A DNA stretch of 64,000 bases from an uncultured Oscillospiraceae bacterium (GCA_900553255.1 USCI01000003.1:6052-70051); one strand, 5' to 3'; positions 29,645 to 38,617 are shown, numbered from the stretch's first letter. The notes: generated by a model from the sequence alone, not told the origin. A program made the numbers and translations.

Positions 29645-30964
29645 ATGTTTGTTTCCCATCGGACCAGGGGAGGGGCGCTGCTGCTTTCCCTGCTGCTTCT
29701 GCTGACCCCGGTAGGCTGCAATGGGAAGGAGCCCGCCTCCTCTGCGGCCGGTGAACCGCATACAACGGCCAGTACCACCCCTTCGGCTGCCTCCGGCGGA
29801 ACACACCCACAAACCGGCGCCGCCACGGCCACCACCACAGCTGCCGGAACAACCGCGGAAACCACCGCGGCGGACAAGCCTGCTGATTCGTCCCCCGGCC
29901 CGTCCACGACAACCGCTTCCCCTCCGGCAACCACCACAAACCCGGCAACGCCGGCGGACGATGCGGCGGCTATCCTCGCGCAAATGACGCTCGAGGAAAA
30001 GGTGGGCCAGATGTTCCTGCCCCATCTTCCCGACAGCTTTGCTGCCGGCGATGTCCAGACCTACGCCCCCGCAGGCTTTGTGCTGTATGCAAAGGATTTC
30101 AGCGGTAAAACCAAGGCGCAGGTTCAGCAGATGATCGCCGGTTACCAGCAGGCATCAAAAATCCCGCTGCTGATTTCTGTGGATGAGGAGGGCGGCTCGG
30201 TCGTGCGCATCAGCAGCAATCCCGCTCTGCGCGATACGCCGTTTTTATCCCCGCAGGAGGTGTATCAAAACGGCGGCCTGGCCGGGCTGATCCGTGACAC
30301 ACAGGAAAAATCCCGCCTGCTGCTGAGCCTGGGCGTCAACCTTAATCTGGCGCCGGTTTGTGATATCACCATGGACAAAAGCGCTTATATCTACAAACGC
30401 ACGCTCGGCCTGTCGGCAGAGGCAACCGCCGAGGGGATTGCGGCTATGGTGCGCACGATGGAGCAGGAGGGGATTTCCGGCGCCCTCAAGCATTTCCCCG
30501 GTTATGGGAGCAGCACGGACACCCATGCGGGCATTGCCTATGACCATCGCGATTACAGCGAATTTGTCCGGCAGGATTTCCTGCCGTTTATTGCCGGCAT
30601 TGAGCAGGGTGCGCCGAGCGTTCTGATTTCCCACAACATCGTTACCTGTATGGATCCCGATTATCCGGCCTCTCTTTCCAAAGAAGTCCATCGTATTCTG
30701 CGTGAGGAGCTGCATTTTGACGGCGTCATTATGACCGATGACCTTTCGATGGGGGCCATCAGGCAGTTCACCGCAGGCGGATCGCCCGCCGTTACAGCGG
30801 TGCTGGCCGGAAACGATCTGCTGCTGACCGCCGACTGGAAAAACGAATACGCCAATGTACTGGCCGCGGTAAACAGCGGTGAAATCCCTGTCAGCCGGAT
30901 CGACGAATCCGTCCTGCGCATCCTGAACTGGAAGATGGATAAGGGACTGGTTCCGGGCGGCTGA
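29645..30964 (+). CDS. Glycoside hydrolase family 3 lipoprotein (NagZ-like beta-N-acetylhexosaminidase)
   Basis: 439 residues: signal peptide with lipobox LTPVGC, a Thr/Ala/Pro-rich linker (residues 28-105), then a GH3 barrel. LEEKVGQMFLPHLPD starts the domain. LKHFPGYGSSTDTHAG is the NagZ-type catalytic Asp-His dyad, and IMTDDLSMGAI holds the nucleophile Asp. It probably removes GlcNAc from peptidoglycan fragments or other glycans outside the membrane. The linker length suggests reach into the wall. It is 57 bases after the MATE stop and may be co-transcribed. Confidence 0.9.
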   Translation: MFVSHRTRGGALLLSLLLLLTPVGCNGKEPASSAAGEPHTTASTTPSAASGGTHPQTGAATATTTAAGTTAETTAADKPADSSPGPSTTTASPPATTTNPATPADDAAAILAQMTLEEKVGQMFLPHLPDSFAAGDVQTYAPAGFVLYAKDFSGKTKAQVQQMIAGYQQASKIPLLISVDEEGGSVVRISSNPALRDTPFLSPQEVYQNGGLAGLIRDTQEKSRLLLSLGVNLNLAPVCDITMDKSAYIYKRTLGLSAEATAEGIAAMVRTMEQEGISGALKHFPGYGSSTDTHAGIAYDHRDYSEFVRQDFLPFIAGIEQGAPSVLISHNIVTCMDPDYPASLSKEVHRILREELHFDGVIMTDDLSMGAIRQFTAGGSPAVTAVLAGNDLLLTADWKNEYANVLAAVNSGEIPVSRIDESVLRILNWKMDKGLVPGG

Positions 30965-31010
30965 ACGGCTCCTCTCCAACCGGTCTTATCTTGAACATCA
31001 AAATTTTTTC

Positions 31011-31039
31011 TTGACAATTTAACACAACGGTGCTAGAAT
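31011..31039 (+). promoter_or_regulatory. Predicted sigma-A promoter of the Amt-PII gene
   Basis: TTGACA, 17 bases, TAGAAT: a near-consensus promoter. The expected transcription start is near 31046, which is also the first base of the leader hairpin. Confidence 0.8.
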
Positions 31040-31045
31040 GGCGGC

Positions 31046-31100
31046 ATAAGGACAAAGGCGTTCCCGGGAAACGCCTTTGTCCTTATTTTTATTTTATCTG
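31046..31100 (+). terminator. Terminator-like hairpin at the very start of the Amt-PII transcript
   Basis: A 17-bp perfect stem (inner arm AAGGACAAAGGCGTT) with loop CCCGGGA, then a T-rich run ending at about 31097. It begins at the predicted +1 position, so no upstream RNA is available to form an anti-terminator. It may be an attenuator, a 5' stabilising hairpin or a target for an RNA-binding factor. Confidence 0.7.
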
Positions 31101-31118
31101 CTCAAGGTGGTGTTTTGA

Positions 31119-32861
31119 ATGCTGGAATATTCCTTGATGGATACGCTTTGGGTATTCCTCGCTGCGATTCTTGTCTTTTTTATGAATCTGGGCTTTGCCA
31201 GCGTGGAAGCAGGTTTTGCCCGATCCAAAAACACGGTGAATATTCTGTCGAAAAACTTCATTGTTTTCGCCGTTTCATCCCTCGGCTTCCTGCTTTTGGG
31301 CTGGGGCATCATGTTCGGCGGCGACAACCCCTTCATGGGTACCGAGCATCTGTTCATTCTCGGCAGCCAGGATTTGTCCTTCTACGATGAAACCCTGACC
31401 TCATCCGTGCCTTTCTGGGGAAAATTCTTTTTCCAGCTGGTGTTCTGCGGGACGGCGGCCACCATCGTGTCGGGCGCTGTCGCCGAACGGGTTAAATATG
31501 TCTCCTTTATCATCTTTTCCTTTGTATTAACCCTGGTAATCTACCCGATTGTCGGCCACTGGGTCTGGGGCGGCGGCTGGCTTGCTGACCTCGGCTTTAT
31601 GGACTTCGCAGGCGATGCGGTCGTCCACTCCCTCGGCGGATGGGCGGCGCTGGCAGGCGCCATGCTGCTTGGCCCGCGTATCGCCAAATACGGCAGGGAC
31701 GGCAAGCCCAAGGCGATTCCCGGCCACAGCATGTCTTTGGCGGTCATTGGTCTGTTTGTCCTCTGGCTCGGCTGGTTCGGCTTCAACCCCGGCTCGACCA
31801 TGAGCTTTCAGAATCCGTCGGATGTCTTTCACATCCTGATGACCACCAATACTTCCGCAATCGCCGCGGTGCTGACCTCAACGATCACTTCCTGGATTGT
31901 AATGAAAAAGCCGGATCTGGGCATGACTGTCAACGGCTGTCTTGCCGGACTGGTCGGCGTTACGGGCGGCTGTGCCTATGTTTCGATTGAAGCCTCGCTG
32001 CTCATCGGCGCACTCGCCGGCATTCTGGTTGTGTTTGCCGTCAGGTTCTTTGATAACAGGAAAATTGACGACCCGGTCGGCGCAACCTCGGTCCATCTGG
32101 GCTGCGGCATCTTCGGCACGCTCTGTGTCGGCCTGTTTGCTCAAGAGGGCGTAACCTCTCTTTCGACAACCAATGGCCTGTTTTACGGCGGCGGATTCCG
32201 CCTTTTGGGTATACAGCTGCTCGGCACGATTGTCATCGGCGCCTTTACCTTTGTCTCCTCCGGGCTTGTCTGGCTGGTTTTGAAAAAGACGATCGGCATC
32301 CGTGTTTCCCGAGAAGAGGAAATCCAGGGCCTGGATATCGGCGAACATGGCAATATTGCCTATCCGGACTTTGCCCCTGTCACCGAGTCGATTGAACCGA
32401 ACGATGTACCCGCTGTCCGTCTTCCTGCCCCTGTGCAGCCGGCCGTTGGCGTAGAAAAGGCCGTTCCGGTCGAACATCACGAGACGAACGGCGCAAGGAT
32501 TGCCAAAGTGACCATTCTGACCAATCAGAATAAGTTCTCCCGACTGCAGGAGTCACTGGATCAGCTCGGGATTACCGGTATCACTGTTACCAATGTCCTG
32601 GGTTACGGCACCCAGAAGGGCCACACTCTCTACTTCAGAGGGGCTCCGGTTTCCTCCCGCCTGCTGCCGAAAATCAAGGTCGATATCGTTGTCAGCCGTA
32701 TTCCGGTCGAGACCCTGGTCAAGACCGTTCAGGAGACGCTGTATACCGGAAATATCGGCGACGGTAAAATCTTTGTTTATGATGTCGAGGATGTCGTCAG
32801 AATCCGCACCGGCGAACGAGGCTATGACGCCCTGCAGGACGAAGAAACAGGGGAGGACTGA
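31119..32861 (+). CDS. amtB: Ammonium transporter fused to a PII (GlnB/GlnK-like) domain
   Basis: 580 residues. Residues 1-400 are an Amt channel with eleven predicted segments (ARSKNTVNILSKNF, SGAVAERVKY, GHWVWGGGWLADLG, VVHSLGGWAALAGA). After a proline-rich linker (about 415-450), residues 455-570 are a PII domain: VTNVLGYGTQKGHTLYFRGA and GDGKIFVYDVEDVVRIRTGE. PII normally docks on AmtB to block it according to ATP/ADP and 2-oxoglutarate; here the regulator is built in. The T-loop position of the uridylylated Tyr51 is Val (RGAPV), so uridylylation is not expected. AAGGTGG precedes the ATG. Confidence 0.93.
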   Translation: MLEYSLMDTLWVFLAAILVFFMNLGFASVEAGFARSKNTVNILSKNFIVFAVSSLGFLLLGWGIMFGGDNPFMGTEHLFILGSQDLSFYDETLTSSVPFWGKFFFQLVFCGTAATIVSGAVAERVKYVSFIIFSFVLTLVIYPIVGHWVWGGGWLADLGFMDFAGDAVVHSLGGWAALAGAMLLGPRIAKYGRDGKPKAIPGHSMSLAVIGLFVLWLGWFGFNPGSTMSFQNPSDVFHILMTTNTSAIAAVLTSTITSWIVMKKPDLGMTVNGCLAGLVGVTGGCAYVSIEASLLIGALAGILVVFAVRFFDNRKIDDPVGATSVHLGCGIFGTLCVGLFAQEGVTSLSTTNGLFYGGGFRLLGIQLLGTIVIGAFTFVSSGLVWLVLKKTIGIRVSREEEIQGLDIGEHGNIAYPDFAPVTESIEPNDVPAVRLPAPVQPAVGVEKAVPVEHHETNGARIAKVTILTNQNKFSRLQESLDQLGITGITVTNVLGYGTQKGHTLYFRGAPVSSRLLPKIKVDIVVSRIPVETLVKTVQETLYTGNIGDGKIFVYDVEDVVRIRTGERGYDALQDEETGED

Positions 32862-32952
32862 GCGTCTTTTCGCTTCCGACACGGCATAATATTGCTTAAA
32901 AAGAAGGAATGGCTTCTATGAAAAAATGTCCGCCGGCATAAGCGGTGGTTTT

Positions 32953-33006
32953 GCAAAAAACGCCTGTACGGCTCTGTTACTAACAGCGCCTACAGGCGTT
33001 TTTTGC
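32953..33006. terminator. Bidirectional terminator between amtB and glycosyltransferase genes
   Basis: A 16-bp perfect outer stem (GCAAAAAACGCCTGTA and complement) plus an inner GGC-CTGTT stem-loop. A6/T6 tracts inside the stem serve transcripts from both sides. It stops amtB on + and the glycosyltransferase operon on -. Confidence 0.85.
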
Positions 33007-33130
33007 GGCCAGACATCTGCGAAGCGCCTGCTGCCCGTAAACGGGGCTGTGTTTTCCTCAAGGGTCAATTGCTCACACAGAATCCGGCTGTATTCTTCTT
33101 AGGCGGTTTCCCCGCTTTGCTCCTGCCGGA

Positions 33131-33898
33131 TTATTTCCGTTTGCGCTGCAGCAGGCACCGGCGACCATACCGCAGCCAGGAATACACAACCGCTGCCAGC
33201 CAAAGCCACAGGCCGATCTTTTTCTGCTGCCGGAGCATTTTATAACAGCTGAGTTCCGCCTGCTCCATCGCCTTCAGGTTGGTGGAAAGTCCGTTTTTCC
33301 TGGGATTCGCTGTCCCGTCCTCATAGATCATAAGGTGCCGATTGATCACCCGGACATCATATTTCTGGACGATCCGCAGCCAGAGATGATAATCCTCCCC
33401 GTACTGCATTTTTTCGTCGAAACCACCGACGTCAAGAAGCACCTGTCTTTTTGCCATCACCCCACTGGTAAACAGGTGATTCTTGAACAGCATCTGTTTG
33501 AGGGTAATTGCCGAGACAGGCGTCTTTGTGGATATCTCCGTCTTCTGGCAGGAAACCAGATCCGCACCCGTCTCTTCCATACATTCTACCTGCGCCTGCA
33601 GCTTGTCCGGCATCCATTGATCATCCGCATCCAAAAACGCCACATAAGTTCCGGTGGCCCGGCGAATGCCTTCGTTGCGGGTATACGAAACCCCTCTGTT
33701 TTCCCGGTCGATCAAAACAGCCTCAATTCCATGATCTGTCAAAAAGGCCCTGACGAGTTCCATGCTGTTATCCGTAGAACCATCGTTGAGCAATATCCAT
33801 TCAATCGCCGGATATGTTTGGCGATATACGCTTTCCATTGTCCTTACGATGGTGCGCTGTGCATTATAGATCGGGATGACGACACTCACGAGTTCCAT
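33131..33898 (-). CDS. Glycosyltransferase family 2
   Basis: 255 residues. The GT-A fold starts VSVVIPIYNAQRTIVRTMES. The nucleotide-sugar contacts LLNDGSTDNS and the metal-binding DxD in AFLDADDQWMPDK are present. The C-terminal 50 residues are basic, with a weak hydrophobic patch (LWLWLAAVVYSWL) that may touch the membrane. It should transfer a sugar to a surface polysaccharide or lipid carrier; donor and acceptor are unknown. It follows the GT4 gene by 15 bases. Confidence 0.92.
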   Translation of the reverse strand: MELVSVVIPIYNAQRTIVRTMESVYRQTYPAIEWILLNDGSTDNSMELVRAFLTDHGIEAVLIDRENRGVSYTRNEGIRRATGTYVAFLDADDQWMPDKLQAQVECMEETGADLVSCQKTEISTKTPVSAITLKQMLFKNHLFTSGVMAKRQVLLDVGGFDEKMQYGEDYHLWLRIVQKYDVRVINRHLMIYEDGTANPRKNGLSTNLKAMEQAELSCYKMLRQQKKIGLWLWLAAVVYSWLRYGRRCLLQRKRK

Positions 33899-33913
33899 GA
33901 AATTCTTTTCCTT

Positions 33914-35041
33914 TCATTCTCCCGGCTTAATGAAAGCCTTCCGGAAATCCTCCAGCACTTCTTCATAGGAAAATGCCCTGAGCGCATACGCCTGCGCCGC
34001 GGCGGATACCTCTTTGAGCCGGTTTTCCTCCAGAATCGTTCTCAGCTGCCGTTCAATGCCCTCGGTCGAAGGCTCCTTCAGAAACCAGCCGGTCTGCCCG
34101 TCCTGAATCACATCGGGAATCCCGCCTACCGGTGACGCCAGCACCGGCGTGCCGCAGCACATGCTCTCGATTACCGAATTGGGGAGTCCCTCATAGTTGG
34201 ACGGAAACAGCAAAAGCTTCCACCGGTTATAGCAGGCTCCGATTTCCCGGTTATCCACCCATCCCAGCATACGGATAGATTCCTCTTCACCGAGCGCCTT
34301 TATCTTTTGGCAGCAAATTTCGTAATCCGGACCATTGCCCGCAATCTCCATTTTCCACTCGGGAAAGGTCTCCCTGAGCCGATGAAAAGCCTCTATGGCC
34401 TCCAAAGGATGCTTGTTGTGCTGCAGCCGGCAGGACATGCCGACCACCTTTTCCCGGTTTTCCACAGGAACCACATTTTTAAATTGCTCCCGGTCCACAT
34501 ACAGATGCAGGACAAAAACCTTATTTATGCTGCGTTTCGGCAAATTCCACTGTTTGAGTACGGATGGTGCTTCCACTCCAATTTGTGATGCGTGCTTGGC
34601 CATAAACCGCATAATGCCCCCGATCAGGAAGTTGTACAATGATGGCTTTTCGTCCTTATATTTGGTATTGCCGTATAAAAAGACCACCGTTTTTTTGCGG
34701 GTCAGCTTGCAGTACAAAAAAGGGAACAGCATCGGTCCGCTGAGCCAGAACACCACCGGCGCTCCCTTTTTGTAATGACGGCGAATGGCACCGATCGCTT
34801 TAAATTGCATCTTCACAAACTGAGGCAAGTCTTTTTTCTGCGAAATCCCGCTCCATTGCAGCGGAAGATTTTCCACCGTTACCCCGCATAAAGCTTCAAG
34901 AAGATCCTCCGGGTAATTGGATGTAATGAATGTGATATTCTCACAGCTGTCAGCGGCCAGCTTGAGAAACTTATAGTTAAACCCGACGTTGGCTTTGGCG
35001 CTGTCCACCACATAGCTGGATAAAATCAGCATCTGTTCCAT
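33914..35041 (-). CDS. Glycosyltransferase family 4
   Basis: 375 residues, GT-B fold. The C-terminal donor-binding domain has SCRLQHNKHPLEAIEAFHRL, GWVDNREIGACY and the E-x7-E motif in SNYEGLPNSVIESMCCGTPV. The N-terminal acceptor domain begins MLILSSYVVDSAKANVGFN. It is probably a retaining transferase in surface polysaccharide synthesis together with the GT2 gene. A two-gene glycosyltransferase operon on its own suggests a small cell-envelope modification rather than a full capsule locus. Confidence 0.92.
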   Translation of the reverse strand: MEQMLILSSYVVDSAKANVGFNYKFLKLAADSCENITFITSNYPEDLLEALCGVTVENLPLQWSGISQKKDLPQFVKMQFKAIGAIRRHYKKGAPVVFWLSGPMLFPFLYCKLTRKKTVVFLYGNTKYKDEKPSLYNFLIGGIMRFMAKHASQIGVEAPSVLKQWNLPKRSINKVFVLHLYVDREQFKNVVPVENREKVVGMSCRLQHNKHPLEAIEAFHRLRETFPEWKMEIAGNGPDYEICCQKIKALGEEESIRMLGWVDNREIGACYNRWKLLLFPSNYEGLPNSVIESMCCGTPVLASPVGGIPDVIQDGQTGWFLKEPSTEGIERQLRTILEENRLKEVSAAAQAYALRAFSYEEVLEDFRKAFIKPGE

Positions 35042-35182
35042 GTCTGTCCTCCATCATTATCCGGGGGCTTTGTGCTTAATGAACATTTGGGTAAAGTCCG
35101 TATAGACAGGTTCTTTTTCCGGCGGCAAAAAACGGACAGTCCTTTAGCCTCTTTCTATTTTACCGGAAGCTATGGCCGTGTT

Positions 35183-35211
35183 ATTATACCCTCTTTTCAA
35201 AGCAATGTCAA
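35183..35211 (-). promoter_or_regulatory. Strong sigma-A promoter of the GT4-GT2 operon
   Basis: On the - strand, TTGACA, 17 bases, TATAAT: a perfect consensus promoter. The leader to the GT4 start is about 135 bases. Confidence 0.85.
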
Positions 35212-35312
35212 ACAACACGAAAGCCGGTCAGGATCTCTGTACAATCATTCCAAATGCTGTTTTTGTTTTTCTGGAAATCCCGCAAAACATTCGAAAGGAG
35301 TGCTTTATGACT

Positions 35313-35354
35313 AAAATAAAGGGCTGCCGCAAACAGGTTCGTTTTGCAGCAGCC
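35313..35354. terminator. Terminator after jag
   Basis: The stem GGCTGC-GCAAA with its complement has one mismatch and is followed on the - strand by CTTTATTTTAG. The + side also has a T-run, so it may work both ways. It closes the rpmH-rnpA-yidD-yidC-jag cluster. Confidence 0.75.
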
Positions 35355-35359
35355 TCTTT

Positions 35360-36235
35360 TTACAGATCAATACGTCCGTACAGCGTGGCATTGCGCTCGG
35401 TCTCGGACTGGGTTTTCTCCGGCGGGGTGGCGCCGTCCGCAGTGGGCAGCGGATTGCTGCGGGGGACAAATTCCCGCACCTGCCGCACCGGACGTTCCGG
35501 TGCAATATCACTGCGGCGCGAACCGCGGCCGCGGCCTTCGCCGCCCTCCTGCCGGCCGCCGCGCCCAGAACGGTTTCCGGAACGCGCGGGACGGTTCTTC
35601 ACCGGGTTATCCTCCGACGGCCCGATGATGACGTGGCGGTTCGGCTCACTGCCCACACTCCACGAGGTAGCGCCTTTGATCTCCTGTACCGCTGTATGGA
35701 TAATGCGGCGCTCGTACGGGTTCATCGGCTCGAGCGAGGTTTTCCGGCCGGTACGCGCAGCCTGATTACCGATTTTGCGCGCCAGCCCGGACAGCGCCTG
35801 CTCGCGCTTCTGCCGGTAATTGCCGATATCCAGCGTCACACGGTAATAGCTGTTCTCCACCCGATTCGCCACCAGACCGGTCAGATACTGCAGCGCGTCA
35901 AGCGTGTCGCCGCGATGGCCGATGATAAAACCGAGATCCTCGCCTTCGAGCGTCAGCACACAGCCGTTTTCTTCCTCCTTAACTTCAATGGACGCACCTT
36001 TCGCGCCCATTCCTTCGAGCAGCTGGGCCAGGTATTCCTTTGCGGCGGAAGCCGGCGTGACTTCCACGAATACCCTCACCCGCGCGGGGCATCCGCCAAA
36101 CAGGCCGAGTGTCTTTTTCTGCGGCGCCTGCAGGACCTCCATCTGTACTTCGTCCGCCGTGAGGCCGAGTTCCGCGGCAGCAGCCTGCCTGGCTTCCTCT
36201 ATTGTGGCGGCTTCCTTGATCGCTTCCTTGAGCAC
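35360..36235 (-). CDS. jag: Jag/KhpB (SpoIIIJ-associated) RNA-binding protein
   Basis: 291 residues starting at GTG 36235, with AAAGGGATGT upstream. The Jag N-terminal domain is at 1-52 (ATIEEARQAAAAELG, KTLGLFGG). A KH domain with its GHRG loop (LGFIIGHRGDTLDALQYL) is at about 90-150. An R3H domain (LEPMNPYERRIIHTAVQ) is at about 168-205. The last 80 residues are an extra RG/GR-rich low-complexity tail. Jag binds RNA with KhpA and affects division and envelope synthesis in Firmicutes. The gene sits next to yidC, as usual. Confidence 0.96.
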   Translation of the reverse strand: MLKEAIKEAATIEEARQAAAAELGLTADEVQMEVLQAPQKKTLGLFGGCPARVRVFVEVTPASAAKEYLAQLLEGMGAKGASIEVKEEENGCVLTLEGEDLGFIIGHRGDTLDALQYLTGLVANRVENSYYRVTLDIGNYRQKREQALSGLARKIGNQAARTGRKTSLEPMNPYERRIIHTAVQEIKGATSWSVGSEPNRHVIIGPSEDNPVKNRPARSGNRSGRGGRQEGGEGRGRGSRRSDIAPERPVRQVREFVPRSNPLPTADGATPPEKTQSETERNATLYGRIDL

Positions 36236-36323
36236 GACAGCACATCCCTTTCTTTACTCGTGGTTTCTCTATGGCCCGCACCATGTTATGCAGGCCGAAC
36301 AGCGGCGTTTCCGCTGTTATTGC

Positions 36324-37571
36324 TTATTCCTCCGCTTTTTCGGCCTCTTCCTCAGCCGGCGCGGACTCTTCTCCCGTCTCCGGCTGCGCCTGTTCCGAAT
36401 CCTCTTTCACAACAGCCGCCTCCGCCGCATTTGCCTCACGGCGTCTGATCTTATTCGGATTCTTTGACGGTTCCTTTGGTTTTTTCGCCGCTTCCAGACG
36501 GGCCTTCTCCTTTGCTAAAGCTTCTTCGCGCTCCGCTTTTTCCGCCAGGACCCGCTCTTCCTCTTCCTTCCTGCGCGCCTCTGCGAGCCGCTTTTTATCC
36601 TCGGCCTTCTTGCGGCGGCGTTCCTCGTACTCCGCTTCCGCCTTCGCACGGATCTTGGCGGGGTTATAGATCAGGTTGAGGATGATCGTCTGCAGGATCG
36701 CGATCAGGTTCGAGCAGATCCAGTAGATGCCGACGCCGCCCGGAACACTAAAAGTAATAAACAAAGAAAACAGAGGCATGAAAAGAATCAGCATCACGTT
36801 GCTGCAGCCCTGCCCAGGCTGTTTTTCGCCCTTGGCTGTACCCTGCTTGGTGAAATACATCGATACCAGGCTCGAGCCCATCGCGGTCAGCCACGACAGC
36901 AGCGGGATGATCCACAGCAGGTTGATGCCCTTGATTCCCTTTTCATTCCACGGTTCTTCAAGCATCGACGCATTACCTAACCGGAAGTCCGCCGCAATGC
37001 CTTTCATCTGATCCACATATTCTGCCGCGGTTTTGCCCTCCAGGGCGTCCTCCCCGAGTGCCGCAATCGCTTCGGTGATTTCCGCCTCATGGGTATCCAG
37101 TGCCTTAAGCATCCGCAGTTCTTTATAATATCCACTCTTGTCGGCCTCGGTCATCAGCTGAAGCTCATAGGTTTTTTCCACTGCCGCATTGGTGACCGCC
37201 GACGGGATATGCGCCAGATGTTTCAGCGGCATATAGATAACCGAGATAACGCCGAAAAGGACGATCATCTGGATAACCATCGGCAGGCAGCCGCCGGTCA
37301 TGCTCACGCCCTCTTTTTCGTACAGATCCATCTGCTTCTGCTGCAGCTTCTGCTTGTCCTGGCCATATTTTTTCTGCAGCCGCTCGATCCGGGGCGCCAG
37401 ACGCGCACGTTCGGCGTTGGCCTTCTGCGACTTTAGCGACAGCGGGAAGGTCGCCGCACGGATGAGCAGGGTAAACAAGAAAATGGAAATGAAGTAATTG
37501 CCGACAAACCTATAGATAAACCACAGGATATAACCCAGCGGTGTGGCTATGATATCGAAAATCTGCATCAT
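36324..37571 (-). CDS. yidC: Membrane protein insertase YidC/SpoIIIJ
   Basis: 415 residues. It inserts proteins into the cytoplasmic membrane and, in spore formers, its SpoIIIJ form supports sigma-G activation. The core has five predicted segments. It includes FTLLIRAATFPLSLKSQKAN, with the positively charged groove residue (Arg in LLIRAA), and GGCLPMVIQMIVLFGVISVI. A cytoplasmic tail of about 110 residues is highly charged (EERRRKKAEDKKRLAEARRK region), coiled-coil-like, with an acidic end. Long basic tails help bind ribosomes in other bacteria. GGAGG lies 9 bases before the first of two ATGs. Confidence 0.96.
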   Translation of the reverse strand: MMQIFDIIATPLGYILWFIYRFVGNYFISIFLFTLLIRAATFPLSLKSQKANAERARLAPRIERLQKKYGQDKQKLQQKQMDLYEKEGVSMTGGCLPMVIQMIVLFGVISVIYMPLKHLAHIPSAVTNAAVEKTYELQLMTEADKSGYYKELRMLKALDTHEAEITEAIAALGEDALEGKTAAEYVDQMKGIAADFRLGNASMLEEPWNEKGIKGINLLWIIPLLSWLTAMGSSLVSMYFTKQGTAKGEKQPGQGCSNVMLILFMPLFSLFITFSVPGGVGIYWICSNLIAILQTIILNLIYNPAKIRAKAEAEYEERRRKKAEDKKRLAEARRKEEEERVLAEKAEREEALAKEKARLEAAKKPKEPSKNPNKIRRREANAAEAAVVKEDSEQAQPETGEESAPAEEEAEKAEE

Positions 37572-37659
37572 GCGGGCATTCCTCCGTTTTTGTTGTCTTC
37601 AGCGCTTTGCCAATCCAGCCGTTATATACCAAAAGGGGGAATCCCCTGAAAATTCCCGT

Positions 37660-37911
37660 TTATTTCGTCTTATGGCCGCCGCGCGGCCGTTTTTCCTTTT
37701 TTTCCGGCACCGGGTCGTAGCCGCCCTTGCACAGCGGGTTGCACCGCAGGATCCGCCATACCGCAAGCGCGGTTCCCTTAAAGGCACCGAATCTTTCGAT
37801 CGCTTCAATCGCATAGGCCGAGCAGGTCGGTACAAACCGGCAGGAGGGCGGCGTATTTGCAGAAATCGCCCGCTGATAAAAATGGATCAGCCCGATCAGC
37901 ACCTTTTTCAT
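37660..37911 (-). CDS. yidD: Membrane protein insertion efficiency factor YidD
   Basis: 83 residues. The YidD cysteine motifs [19 protein letters not shown] and [17 protein letters not shown] are complete. ATG 37911 overlaps the rnpA stop by four bases, so translation is coupled. It assists membrane protein insertion near YidC. Confidence 0.96.
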   Translation of the reverse strand: MKKVLIGLIHFYQRAISANTPPSCRFVPTCSAYAIEAIERFGAFKGTALAVWRILRCNPLCKGGYDPVPEKKEKRPRGGHKTK

Positions 37912-38264
37912 GCCTTCGTCTCCGCTTGTCCCTTCAGCACTCCCGCCGCCCGGAGCTGTTCCTCCATCACGGCGCGCACCGCCGTGCTTTTGCACTTCAG
38001 CGTGCGCGCGCGGGCGACAAACACCAGATCCCAGCCGCCGGAAATCTGCGGCAGCAGCAGCCGGTAGGCCTCCCGGATCACCCGCCGGCAGCGGTTACGC
38101 TGCACGGCGCCGCCGATCTTTTTTCCCGTGGTGATGCCGGCGCGCGGATAGCCCAGCCGGTTTTTGCGCACATAGGTCACGAGCACGGGATGCACCTGCG
38201 ATTTTCCGCGGTAGTACAGCGTGCGGAAATCCTTATTCGTGTTGATCACCGCGAACTTCGTCAT
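37908..38264 (-). CDS. rnpA: Ribonuclease P protein component
   Basis: 118 residues, the usual length. It supports the RNase P RNA in 5' processing of tRNA precursors. The signature is [20 protein letters not shown], and the N-terminal [18 protein letters not shown] region is also typical. ATG 38264 is chosen, since a longer frame would extend into the GC-rich gap. The upstream AGGGGCAGGG can serve as ribosome binding site. Confidence 0.96.
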   Translation of the reverse strand: MTKFAVINTNKDFRTLYYRGKSQVHPVLVTYVRKNRLGYPRAGITTGKKIGGAVQRNRCRRVIREAYRLLLPQISGGWDLVFVARARTLKCKSTAVRAVMEEQLRAAGVLKGQAETKA

Positions 38265-38391
38265 ACCGGCCCTGCCCCTCGCTCCAAAACACCTCATATA
38301 AAAAGGCAAAAGAGCCCCGCTGCTTGCATGTGTAGGCCGGGACTCTGTCTTCCCCTATTGCGGCCGCGCGCAGCGGCCGTCCCCCGCCTAC

Positions 38392-38422
38392 AAAAAAAAG
38401 CCACACTAAGGTGGCCTTTTTT
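38392..38422. terminator. Hairpin at the rpmH 3' end
   Basis: GCCAC/GTGGC stem with A-tract and T-tract flanks, overlapping the rpmH stop codon. It is functional on paper in both directions. It may lower transcription of rnpA and the genes beyond relative to rpmH, a common arrangement. Confidence 0.7.
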
Positions 38423-38555
38423 AATAGGTGAGCTGTTTTCTTCCCTTTGCCCTTCTGCGGGCCAGCACCTTACGGCCGTTTGCCGTGGCCATTCTTTTCC
38501 GGAACCCATGTTCCATTTTGCGATGCCGTTTCTTCGGTTGATACGTACGAAGCAT
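38421..38555 (-). CDS. rpmH: 50S ribosomal protein L34
   Basis: 44 residues, the standard length. Read directly from the sequence: it starts [20 protein letters not shown], contains [20 protein letters not shown] and ends QLTY. It is the first gene of the leftward cluster beside the origin, with its own promoter at 38588-38617. Confidence 0.97.
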   Translation of the reverse strand: MLRTYQPKKRHRKMEHGFRKRMATANGRKVLARRRAKGRKQLTY

Positions 38556-38587
38556 GCGTCATCCTCCTTTCCGCCTTGCGAAAACTT

Positions 38588-38617
38588 ATTATAAACCAAA
38601 ACATCAGAAAAAGTCAA
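38588..38617 (-). promoter_or_regulatory. Sigma-A promoter of rpmH
   Basis: On the - strand, TTGACT, 18 bases, TATAAT, about 30 bases upstream of the rpmH start. Confidence 0.82.

Larger units (their letters stand above)
35042..35359. other. Intergenic region upstream of the glycosyltransferase operon
   Basis: 318 bases between the GT4 start and the jag stop. It holds the GT promoter (35183-35211), a GT leader of about 135 bases, and the jag terminator (35313-35354). No further gene or recognised RNA was seen. Confidence 0.6.

Noticed and set aside
31061..31074. TTCCCGGGAA in the amtB leader resembling a Noc-binding site (ATTTCCCGGGAAAT)
   Set aside because: Only about 11 of 14 bases match, and the palindrome is explained as the loop end of the leader hairpin.
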